Shown here one piece after another: positions 40,847 to 47,926 of a DNA stretch of 47,926 nucleotides. This DNA is from Pseudomonas sp. ANT_J12 (GTDB lineage Bacteria > Pseudomonadota > Gammaproteobacteria > Pseudomonadales > Pseudomonadaceae). The position numbers were made by a program, and so were the translations under genes. Numbering within the stretch: the stretch's first letter is position 1; every line of letters starts with the position of its first letter. The notes under the pieces are model-generated. The model searched no databases and was not told where the DNA came from. It worked only from the letters and a program-made list of their open reading frames with translations. The stretch spans positions 1 through 47,926 of the forward strand of contig NZ_VOBN01000034.1 of assembly GCF_008370045.1 (NCBI RefSeq), read 5' to 3'.

Positions 40847-42751
40847 CTACTGCACCCAACGCTGCAGAATTTGCTGCAGATCAGTGCGTTTGAAGGGCTT
40901 GGCCAGGTAATCGTTCATGCCCGCCGCCAGGCACGCTTCGCGGTCACCCTGCAAGGCGTTGGCCGTCAGCGCGATGATCGGCAAGTCCAGGCAACCGGGC
41001 AATTGGCGAATCTGGCGGGTCGCTTCATAGCCGTCGATGATCGGCAACCGGCAGTCCATCAGGATCGCCTCGAAAATCAGACTCTCGGCACTGCGTACCG
41101 CCTGGGCGCCGTCGGTGGCGACGCTGACCGTAAAGCCCAGGCTGCGCAACATGGCTTCGATAACCGTCTGGTTGACCGGATTGTCCTCCACCAGCAACAC
41201 ATTGCGTCCTTCACCGTTGCCATTGCCGGTCGGCACCCGTGGCGCCGGCAGTTCCGGCAAAGCCTGCTTATAAAGCGCGAGGGGGATTTCCAGGGTGAAC
41301 ACCGACCCGCGACCCTCCTCGCTCTGGGCCCGCAACGTACCGCCCATGCGTTCGGCGAGGGTGCGGGCAATCGGCAAACCGAGCCCGGTGCCGCCGTAAC
41401 GTCTTGAAATGGAACTGTCGGCCTGCTGGAACGCGTTGAACATCAATTCCAGGCTTTCGGGGGAAATCCCGATGCCACTGTCGCGCACGGTGCAGGTGAA
41501 CCACAGCAATTCGTGATCCAGGGATTGCCACTGCGGCTCGATGGTCACGCGGCCCTGTTCGGTGAACTTCAGAGCGTTGCCGATCAGGTTGACCAGGATC
41601 TGCCGGATCCGCGTCGGATCGCCCTGAACCTGCAACGCACGCATGTCGTCGGGAATCAGCAGCTCAAGGTCGAGCTTGCGTTGCACCGCGCTGTGCTGGA
41701 ACGACTGGGCGCAACTGCCGATCAGGTCGGCGAGGTTGAAGGGAATGTGCTCCAGCTCCAGTTCCGAACGCTCGATGCGCGAGAAGTCGAGGATGTCGTT
41801 GATCACCTTGAGCAAGTGTTCGGTGGACTCCGACGCCAGCGCCGCGTATTCGACCTGCTCCTCGGTCATGTCGGTGGTTTCGAGCAATTGCAGCATGCCC
41901 AGCACGCCATTCATCGGGGTGCGCAGTTCGTGGCTCATCATCGCCAGGAAGTCGGATTTGGCGTTGTTGGCCTTTTCCGCTTCCTCGCGGGTCTGGATCA
42001 ACTGCGACATCGCTTGCTGCTGTTCGCGGCTGGCCTTTTCCAGACCTTCGGCGAGGTTGTTGATGTGTTGCGACAAGGCCCCCAGCTCGGTGTCGTCGAC
42101 GATCGGTAGCGGCGTGCTGTAGTCGCCTTTCTGGATCGCCTTGACCGCGTTACCGATGTCGCGGATCGGTTGCGATAGACTGCCCGCCAGGCGCCGGGCC
42201 AACAGAAAGGTGAACAGCAAGGCGAACAGCGCGAGGATCCCGGCCTTGAACAGGATCTCCTGCTGGCGCTGGCTGAAGGCGTCGTTGGACAGGCCGACGA
42301 TCACCCGCCCCAGATAGTCCTCGCTCGGCGCACTGACCGAGGTCTTGGTGTTCTGGAAGAAGTCATTGTTCAGCGCGATCCGTTGCAACCGCACCGGCGC
42401 CTGGAACACTTCGACCTGTTGCGAGCGGTTGTGGGATTCCGACGGTTGCTCGACGTACACCAGAATCCGGTTGGCGCTGTCCTGCACTTCCAGAAAGCGC
42501 ACATTGGGCGTGGCCAGCGTGGCCTTGAGCAGGCTTTCCAACACGTCGTTGTTGCCGGAGATCACACCGTATTCGGTAGCCGGTGCCAACTGGTTGGCGA
42601 TCAGTTGACCGGTGTGGTTGAGCTCCTGGCGCAAGTCCTGGATGCGCACGAAGGTGAAGAAACTGATCAGCAGCAAAGTCAGCAGCAGGGCAGGGCCGAG
42701 GCTGATGATCTGGGTTCGGGTGTTGATGTCCCAACGGCGTCGGAAGGTCAT
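40847..42751 (-). CDS. Hybrid sensor histidine kinase, PA1611-like
   Basis: A 634-residue hybrid kinase. Membrane segments at about 15-35 and 168-186 enclose a periplasmic sensor of some 130 residues; HAMP, His274 (MMSHELRTP), N box (NLIGNALKF), DSGIGIS and GTGLGLPIA follow, then a receiver with Glu522/Asp523, phospho-acceptor Asp566 (ILMDCRLP) and Lys618. There is no HPt domain, so an external HPt protein is required. Position next to fabA-fabB and length match PA1611, which is reported to interact with RetS and act through HptB. Its start overlaps the binding-protein gene by four bases (ATGA). Confidence 0.92.
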   Translation of the reverse strand: MTFRRRWDINTRTQIISLGPALLLTLLLISFFTFVRIQDLRQELNHTGQLIANQLAPATEYGVISGNNDVLESLLKATLATPNVRFLEVQDSANRILVYVEQPSESHNRSQQVEVFQAPVRLQRIALNNDFFQNTKTSVSAPSEDYLGRVIVGLSNDAFSQRQQEILFKAGILALFALLFTFLLARRLAGSLSQPIRDIGNAVKAIQKGDYSTPLPIVDDTELGALSQHINNLAEGLEKASREQQQAMSQLIQTREEAEKANNAKSDFLAMMSHELRTPMNGVLGMLQLLETTDMTEEQVEYAALASESTEHLLKVINDILDFSRIERSELELEHIPFNLADLIGSCAQSFQHSAVQRKLDLELLIPDDMRALQVQGDPTRIRQILVNLIGNALKFTEQGRVTIEPQWQSLDHELLWFTCTVRDSGIGISPESLELMFNAFQQADSSISRRYGGTGLGLPIARTLAERMGGTLRAQSEEGRGSVFTLEIPLALYKQALPELPAPRVPTGNGNGEGRNVLLVEDNPVNQTVIEAMLRSLGFTVSVATDGAQAVRSAESLIFEAILMDCRLPIIDGYEATRQIRQLPGCLDLPIIALTANALQGDREACLAAGMNDYLAKPFKRTDLQQILQRWVQ

Positions 42752-43677
42752 GGGCGGCTTTCTCCTTCAGCCAACTGTGCGGCAACAGATGCTTCATTCA
42801 TCTGTTCAATACCTAATGAACGAGCCACTTGTGGATTGCTTAAGACTTTGAAGTGCCTGGGGTAGAGCGTACGCGGCCAGGTGGCCGGTGGCCGGTCGAG
42901 CAACTCGTCGAGAATCGCCAGCCAGTCGCTTTGGTCGCTGTAGGTGCTGGCCAGGCTGCCAGCCTTGACGAAACCGGCATTGGGGCCGATCAGCGCCATC
43001 TGTCGTGCATAGCTGCTGAGCAGCAGGTTTTTCGCGGTTTTCGGGTTGTACAAATCGGGGTCATCGAGCCCGAGCAGTACATCGCTGTTTTTCAGCAGTG
43101 TCAGCAACGGGCGACTGTCGTTGGTGTTGTCCCAGCGTTCGGCGACGATCTCCAGGCCCAGGGGCAGGGCGGCCTGGCGCAGTTCTTTCAAGAGGAATTC
43201 GCTGTGCCGGTCATAGAGCACGCCGACCCGGCGCACCTGGGGCAACACCAATCGGGTCAGGCGCAATTGCCGGTCCAGAGGCGGATCGCTCCACAAGAGG
43301 CTGAGGTGGGGGGGCAGCAGATTATTCAGGCGTTGCCGCGCTTGCAGGCGGCTGATGCGCAGCACCAATGTTGCCGGGCCCTGGCTGTCTTGCAGGCGCC
43401 AGTCGAGGCTCGGCAGGTCAAGTAAAATCAAGCGCGTACCGCCGGGCAATTGACTCGGTGCCGGCAGGCTGGCCAGCGGCTGGAAACGCACGCTGTCGGT
43501 GGGGCGCAGCTCATTCAGGGCCTGGGTGAAAGATTGCACGCCGGGACTGTCTTCGGCGCCGGTCAGCAGAATCTCCATGGCACTGGCCGACAGACTGCAA
43601 AGCAGCCCGCCGAACGCCAGCCACACCACGGCCAACAAATGGCCAAGGCTTGGCGTCTTCCGTGACTGAGGTTGCAT
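42748..43677 (-). CDS. Periplasmic ABC-type substrate-binding-like protein
   Basis: A 309-residue protein with a signal peptide (cleavage near ASA, residue 33). The fold resembles the ABC_sub_bind (TrpX-like) family: RVGVLYDRHSEFLLKELRQAAL at mid-length, then LLGLDDPDLYNPKTAKNLLLSSYARQMALIGPNAGFVKAGSLAS, a ligand-binding pattern. No permease or ATPase gene is nearby. It starts directly after the receptor stop with no gap and overlaps the kinase gene, so a sensory role presenting a ligand to the kinase is inferred. Ligand unknown. Confidence 0.82.
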   Translation of the reverse strand: MQPQSRKTPSLGHLLAVVWLAFGGLLCSLSASAMEILLTGAEDSPGVQSFTQALNELRPTDSVRFQPLASLPAPSQLPGGTRLILLDLPSLDWRLQDSQGPATLVLRISRLQARQRLNNLLPPHLSLLWSDPPLDRQLRLTRLVLPQVRRVGVLYDRHSEFLLKELRQAALPLGLEIVAERWDNTNDSRPLLTLLKNSDVLLGLDDPDLYNPKTAKNLLLSSYARQMALIGPNAGFVKAGSLASTYSDQSDWLAILDELLDRPPATWPRTLYPRHFKVLSNPQVARSLGIEQMNEASVAAQLAEGESRP

Positions 43678-45801
43678 CTAAAACGCCAGCTCCGCGCTGA
43701 AGTAGAGCACCCGGCGCTCGTCGTAATTGTTGTCGATGAAGGTGGTGGGCTGGTTATCGAGGCGCTGTTGCAGCACGCCGGCCAGTTCCAGGTTGGCCTT
43801 GCCCAGGCCGATGCGTTTGGCGATGCGCGTGTCGAGCCGTTCGAAGCGGTAACCGTTGAGGGCGTCGTCCCCATAGTAGAAGAGCGCGCTGTTCCAGCCT
43901 TGGCCCCAGTTGCGCAGCCAACCGGCGGAACCGCTGTTGCGTGCCGTCTGCTGTTGGTCCAGCGGGTTGCTGGCCTTGGCATCGACGTAGGCATAGGTCA
44001 GGCGCAGGCGATCGGCACGGCTGACATGCCAGTCGAGCTGGGTTTCAGTGCCGGTGAAGCGTGAGTTGTTGGCGTTGCTGGCGATGTACTGGTTGTTGCG
44101 CAACGGCTCACTGATCATGCCGGTGATTTCGTCGTAGAACAGCTTCACATCCACCGCCAGGCCCAGCTCGGCGAAGAAACCGTTGTAGCCCAGTTCCCGG
44201 GAACGCATGCGTTCCTTGTCGAGGTCGCCGGGGCCGCGGGTTTTCACAAAATAGCGGGCGCTGGACTGGCCATAGGCGCTGGGCCGCAGATTGGTCACCT
44301 GATAGCTCCAGTTCACGTTGTTCTCGAACATGTCCGGCGAGCGGATGGCTTCGGAATACACCGCGCGCAAGCCGTGGCGCGGATTGATCAGGTAATTGAC
44401 CGCCACCCGTGGGGTCAAGGAGCTGCCGGTCAGTTGCGTGTCTTCGAACATCGCGCCGCCCTGTAGCAACCAGTGCTCGCTGGCGCGCCACTCAAGTTGG
44501 CCGAACGTGCGCCAGGTGGTGTCGTCGAGGGTGCCATTGAAGTAGGTCTCGGAATCTGCCCGGTCGTAACGATAGTTCATGCCGCTGACCAGCCGCAGAC
44601 TATCGGACAGGCTCAGGGTGTCTTGCAGTTCGAGGTCGTAGCGCGATTCCCGGGCGCTCTGGTCGATGTCGCCACACAAGGTTCGCTTGGCGCCGTTCTT
44701 CCATTGCGCCAGCACCTGATTGCCCAACGCTTGTTCCGCCGCAGTACCTGCCGGGGCGCCGGGGCCGGTGTAACGCTCCATGTTGCGCGCCAGGCGTTCG
44801 GCGTAGTTCGGGTTGAGTTGCCACAGGTCGGTCAGCTCGGGGCTGAACGACACTTCGGCATCACAGGCGCGCCAGGTCTGCTGGCGATCCCAATGTTGCG
44901 CCGAGCCCTGGATATACAGGCTGTGATCGGGATTGATGTCCAGGTTCCAGCGCAGGGAGCCGGCGTAATCCTTGGCGATTACGTCGGAATTGTTCCCGGC
45001 GGCGGTAATCCCCGAGAACACCGGGCGGTAGGTATACGGTCGCTGGTTGCTGCCGTCCTTGGCATTCAATTGCCAGTCGATGCTTTGGCTTTCATTGAGC
45101 GATTGGCTGACCGCGAGGTTGAAGCGGTTCAAGCGCCGACTGTCGCGGTAATCGGCGCCGGTGCGGTCCGAGTCGAAGCCGTCGTCTTGCTGGCCGGAGA
45201 GCGACAGGCGCAGATCGCCGCCGTCCCAACCGGTGCCCTGGCTGGCGTAGAAATCGTTGATGCCGCGCTGGCCCCGGGTGACTTTCAGGCGCGTGCCGTG
45301 GCTGTCCGCCGGGTTGCGGGTGATGATGTTGACCACCGCCATCAGCGCGTTGGCGCCGTAGCTGACGGTGTTGGGGCCGCGAAAGACTTCGATGCGCTCG
45401 ATGTCTTCCATCGCCACCGGAATATCGCTCCAGTCCACGGTGGCCAGGCCGGCGCGGTACACCGAACGGCCATCGATCAACACCTGCATGCGCCGGGCTT
45501 CGCTGGCATTGGTGCCGTGGTAGTTCACTGCCGCCTGGTTGCCATTGATGTTGCCGACCATCATCCCCGGCACCAGGCGCAGCAATTCGCTGATGTCCCG
45601 GGCGCCGCTGGCGTTGATGAGTTCGCTGTCGATCACCGTCATGCTCCCCGGCACGGCGGCCGGCGACTGCTTGAGTCGCGTCGCCGTCAGTACTTGCGGC
45701 AACGGATCGCTGTCGAGGAACAGGTCGTCGGCCAGCAAAACCGGGCTGAAGAACAGCGCCAGCAGCAGCGACGAGCGAGGTGAGGAGGGGCCAAAAGACA
45801 C
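43678..45801 (-). CDS. TonB-dependent outer-membrane receptor
   Basis: A 707-residue receptor with a signal peptide (about residues 1-24), a plug domain (LPQVLTATRLKQSPAAVPGS, then IERIEVFRGPNTVSYGANALMAVVNIITR) and a beta-barrel ending in the usual aromatic residue (FSAELAF). No N-terminal signalling (secretin/TonB) extension is present, so it does not use a FecIR-type sigma pathway. Starts at GTG with AAGG upstream. First gene of the receptor-binding protein-kinase operon and divergent from gpsA. No Fur box is apparent upstream, so the substrate may not be an iron chelate. Confidence 0.93.
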   Translation of the reverse strand: MSFGPSSPRSSLLLALFFSPVLLADDLFLDSDPLPQVLTATRLKQSPAAVPGSMTVIDSELINASGARDISELLRLVPGMMVGNINGNQAAVNYHGTNASEARRMQVLIDGRSVYRAGLATVDWSDIPVAMEDIERIEVFRGPNTVSYGANALMAVVNIITRNPADSHGTRLKVTRGQRGINDFYASQGTGWDGGDLRLSLSGQQDDGFDSDRTGADYRDSRRLNRFNLAVSQSLNESQSIDWQLNAKDGSNQRPYTYRPVFSGITAAGNNSDVIAKDYAGSLRWNLDINPDHSLYIQGSAQHWDRQQTWRACDAEVSFSPELTDLWQLNPNYAERLARNMERYTGPGAPAGTAAEQALGNQVLAQWKNGAKRTLCGDIDQSARESRYDLELQDTLSLSDSLRLVSGMNYRYDRADSETYFNGTLDDTTWRTFGQLEWRASEHWLLQGGAMFEDTQLTGSSLTPRVAVNYLINPRHGLRAVYSEAIRSPDMFENNVNWSYQVTNLRPSAYGQSSARYFVKTRGPGDLDKERMRSRELGYNGFFAELGLAVDVKLFYDEITGMISEPLRNNQYIASNANNSRFTGTETQLDWHVSRADRLRLTYAYVDAKASNPLDQQQTARNSGSAGWLRNWGQGWNSALFYYGDDALNGYRFERLDTRIAKRIGLGKANLELAGVLQQRLDNQPTTFIDNNYDERRVLYFSAELAF

Positions 45802-45954
45802 GACACAGCCTTGGTAGCGATTAAGTGGCGCGCATGTTAACCGAGCACGGTCACTTTTCCAGTCACGTTATGGGCATTTTCCTCGGATTTGTTGGTCTTC
45901 TTCCTACACGTGTCGGTAATTGACGCGGGGGCTGGCCGCCACTGGGCCGCTCCG

Positions 45955-45960
45955 TATAAT
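45955..45960 (+). promoter_or_regulatory. -10 element of gpsA
   Basis: Perfect TATAAT, 38 bases before the gpsA start codon. The region 17 bases upstream has no good -35, so strength is uncertain. Confidence 0.5.
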
Positions 45961-45997
45961 GCCGGCATCGCCACTGGTATGGATTAACGGATTACAT

Positions 45998-47023
45998 ATG
46001 ACTGAACAGCGCCCAATTGCGGTCCTGGGAGGCGGAAGTTTTGGTACCGCCGTGGCAAACCTGCTGGCCGAGAACGGCCATCAGGTCCTGCAGTGGATGC
46101 GTGACCCCGAACAGGCCGAGGCCATCCGGGTCAATCGCGAGAACCCGCGTTACCTCAAAGGCATCAAGATCCTGCCGGGTGTTACGGCAGTCACCGACCT
46201 GCCTGCCACTCTCGACGCCTGCGACCTGTGCTTCGTCGCGCTGCCGTCCAGCGCGTTGCGCGCGGTGCTGGTGCCGTATGCCGAACGCTTGAGCGGCAAA
46301 TTGCTGGTCAGCCTGACCAAGGGCATCGAAGCCCACACGTTCAAGCTGATGAGCGAGATTCTCGAAGAGATCGCCCCGCAAGCGCGCATCGGTGTGCTGT
46401 CCGGGCCGAACCTGGCCCGTGAAATCGCCGAACACGCCTTGACCGCCACGGTGGTCGCCAGCGAAGACGAAGAACTCTGCGCGCGTGTCCAGGAAGCCCT
46501 GCACGGGCGCACCTTCCGCGTCTACGCCAGCGCCGACCGCTTCGGCGTGGAACTGGGCGGGGCGTTGAAAAACGTCTACGCCATCATCGCCGGCATGGCC
46601 GTGGCGCTGGGCATGGGCGAAAACACCAAGAGCATGCTGATTACCCGTGCCTTGGCGGAAATGACCCGCTTCGCGGTGAATCAGGGGGCTAACCCGATGA
46701 CCTTCCTCGGTCTGGCGGGCGTTGGTGACTTGATCGTCACGTGCTCGTCGCCGAAAAGCCGCAACTATCAGGTCGGGTTCGCCCTCGGCCAGGGCCTGAG
46801 CCTGGAAGACGCAGTGACGCGCCTGGGCGAAGTCGCCGAAGGCGTGAACACCCTCAAAGTGCTCAAGGCCAAGTCCCAGGAAGCGGGCGTGTACATGCCG
46901 CTGGTCGCCGGGCTGCACGCGATTTTGTTTGAAGGGCGCACGCTTGAGCAGGTGATCGAACTGTTAATGCGGGCCGAGCCGAAGACCGACGTCGACTTTA
47001 TCTCCACCAGCGGTTTCAACTGA
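45998..47023 (+). CDS. gpsA: Glycerol-3-phosphate dehydrogenase [NAD(P)+]
   Basis: A 341-residue cytoplasmic enzyme that reduces dihydroxyacetone phosphate to sn-glycerol-3-phosphate for phospholipids. The nucleotide motif GGGSFGTAVANLLA is at about 11-24; SGPNLAREI, the catalytic lysine in GGALKNVYAI and the GLAGVGDLIVTC motif are intact. The ATG at 45998 gives the family N-terminus; the frame is open upstream to 45920. Followed by a DUF4389 gene and sixA in the same direction. Confidence 0.96.
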   Translation: MTEQRPIAVLGGGSFGTAVANLLAENGHQVLQWMRDPEQAEAIRVNRENPRYLKGIKILPGVTAVTDLPATLDACDLCFVALPSSALRAVLVPYAERLSGKLLVSLTKGIEAHTFKLMSEILEEIAPQARIGVLSGPNLAREIAEHALTATVVASEDEELCARVQEALHGRTFRVYASADRFGVELGGALKNVYAIIAGMAVALGMGENTKSMLITRALAEMTRFAVNQGANPMTFLGLAGVGDLIVTCSSPKSRNYQVGFALGQGLSLEDAVTRLGEVAEGVNTLKVLKAKSQEAGVYMPLVAGLHAILFEGRTLEQVIELLMRAEPKTDVDFISTSGFN

Positions 47024-47052
47024 TTGCTTTATCTACGGGCAGGGAGCGGCAC

Positions 47053-47400
47053 ATGAACGATCCGAAAACAGAAGCCAAGTACGAATCCATTCTGCTGCGA
47101 GTGTTGTGGATGATCGTCTTCTTGCTGGTCTGGCAAGTGGCGCAATTTATCCTCGGCGCGGTAGTGCTGGTGCAGTTGATCTATCGTTTGATCTATGGCG
47201 CCCCGAGCGCCAGCCTGATGAACTTCGGCGACAGCCTGAGCCAGTTCCTGGCGCAGATCGGTCGTTTCGGCACGTTTCACAGCGACCAGAAGCCTTGGCC
47301 GTTCGCCGATTGGCCGACGCCGCGTACCCCGGAAGGTGAAGCGCCGCACGTTGTAGCGCCTGCACCGCATCCGGCCCGAGATGAGGAGCCTAAGCTATGA
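47053..47400 (+). CDS. DUF4389 membrane protein
   Basis: A 115-residue protein with one or two hydrophobic helices (VLWMIVFLLVWQVAQFILGAVV) and the LIYGAPSASLMNFGDSLSQFLAQIGRF pattern of DUF4389. The C-terminal 35 residues are proline-rich and probably cytoplasmic. GGGAG six bases upstream supports the start. Its stop overlaps the sixA start (ATGA). Function unknown. Confidence 0.88.
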   Translation: MNDPKTEAKYESILLRVLWMIVFLLVWQVAQFILGAVVLVQLIYRLIYGAPSASLMNFGDSLSQFLAQIGRFGTFHSDQKPWPFADWPTPRTPEGEAPHVVAPAPHPARDEEPKL

Positions 47401-47849
47401 AACTCTGGGTATTGCGTCATGGTGAAGCCGAGCCACACGGCACGCGTCCAGACTCCGAACGGGCATTGACCGCCCACGGTCGTGAAGAAGTGCTGCGCAC
47501 GGCTGCCGAGTTGATCGGCCGGCCGATTACGGCCATTTACGCCAGTCCTTACCTGCGTGCGCAGGAGACCGCGCAACTGGTCCGTGAAGCGCTGGGGTTC
47601 GCCCCCGAGATCCGCACCGTCGAGTGGCTGACCCCGGACAACCGCCCGCAAGCGGTGGCCGAGCAGTTGGTGTCGGTCGATCACGCGTTGCTGGTCAGCC
47701 ATAACCCGTTGGTGGGCAACTTGCTGGGCTACCTGCAGCACGGTCATGTGCAAGACCCGGAAGCGGTGAAAACCGCCGGCCTGGCGGAGCTGGAAGGCGA
47801 CTTGCCGCTGGCCGGCGGCATGAAGCTCAACGGCATCAAACACCCCTGA
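47397..47849 (+). CDS. sixA: Phosphohistidine phosphatase SixA
   Basis: A 150-residue histidine phosphatase with the RHG motif at residues 7-9 and the second histidine in LLVSHNPLVG. SixA removes phosphate from phosphohistidine on proteins; in E. coli targets are the ArcB HPt domain and NPr. It is translationally coupled to the DUF4389 gene. It lies near the HPt-dependent hybrid kinase, which makes an HPt target plausible but unproven. Confidence 0.92.
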   Translation: MKLWVLRHGEAEPHGTRPDSERALTAHGREEVLRTAAELIGRPITAIYASPYLRAQETAQLVREALGFAPEIRTVEWLTPDNRPQAVAEQLVSVDHALLVSHNPLVGNLLGYLQHGHVQDPEAVKTAGLAELEGDLPLAGGMKLNGIKHP

Positions 47850-47863
47850 CCCGCACACTTGCG

Positions 47864-47926
47864 TAGGAGCGAGGCTTGCCCGCGAAGGCGTCGTGTCAGT
47901 CGACATCGTTGTTGAATGACACGACG
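47864..47926. repeat. REP-like element, family A, cut by window end
   Basis: Left arm (GTAGGAGCGAGGCTTGCCCG, with GAAGGCGTCGTGTCA) is complete and the opposing arm begins with TGACACGACG at the last bases, so the pair continues beyond the window. It follows sixA. Confidence 0.8.

Noticed and set aside
43678..45801. FecA-type transducing receptor
   Set aside because: The mature protein begins directly with the plug; the roughly 80-residue signalling domain and adjacent sigma/anti-sigma genes are absent.

Overview
The window comes from a high-GC gammaproteobacterium of the Pseudomonas fluorescens group. The evidence is near-textbook Pseudomonas proteins (OprH, PhoP/PhoQ, a PcpS-type phosphopantetheinyl transferase, a 916-residue GacS, FabA/FabB), sigma-54 promoters in front of flgB and dctA, and at least five families of paired REP-like inverted repeats between genes. 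No phage, transposase, tRNA, rRNA or CRISPR array was found. Product names come from reading the proteins and motifs; comparisons with P. aeruginosa PAO1 are from memory.

Layout: (1) 1-3464: sigma-54 promoter and the flagellar rod/hook operon flgBCDE, ending in a strong terminator. (2) 3500-10430: nrdA (class Ia ribonucleotide reductase, minus strand) with a very long structured leader and a promoter carrying NrdR-like and DnaA-like sites; a divergent RstA/RstB-like two-component pair; then pcpS. (3) 10638-14319: a secreted dienelactone-hydrolase-like protein, then oprH-phoP-phoQ behind four in-phase PhoP half-sites. (4) 14439-19790: AraC-type regulator, dctA with a sigma-54 promoter and two upstream palindromes, an AMACR-like racemase, an SprT-like protein and a Yip1-family membrane protein. 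(5) 20152-25483: ttcA, a Tag-like glycosylase, the arsC-wrbA-DUF2069 operon, a thioredoxin-like lipoprotein, a META-domain lipoprotein and two small zinc-finger proteins. (6) 25490-38206: ldhA, gacS, a PirR/PirS-like pair, cysM-rlmD, relA, mazG and a DUF2058 gene. (7) 38278-47849: a small ORF, fabA-fabB, then a tightly coupled operon of TonB-dependent receptor, periplasmic binding protein and hybrid histidine kinase, divergent from gpsA, a DUF4389 gene and sixA.

Signal transduction dominates: three complete two-component pairs (RstAB-like, PhoPQ, PirRS-like), GacS, and a second hybrid kinase that by position (fabB-fabA-kinase...gpsA) and architecture matches PAO1 PA1611, a kinase reported to work with RetS/HptB in the Gac/Rsm network. 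The most interesting candidate system is that kinase's operon (40847-45801), where an outer-membrane receptor and a periplasmic binding protein, with no ABC permease or ATPase, are translationally coupled to the kinase. Other points of note are the flgE/nrdA junction (no flgF and no nrdB beside their usual partners), the nrdA leader, and a decayed tandem duplication with three 19-bp palindromes at the 3' end of the PirS-like kinase gene.
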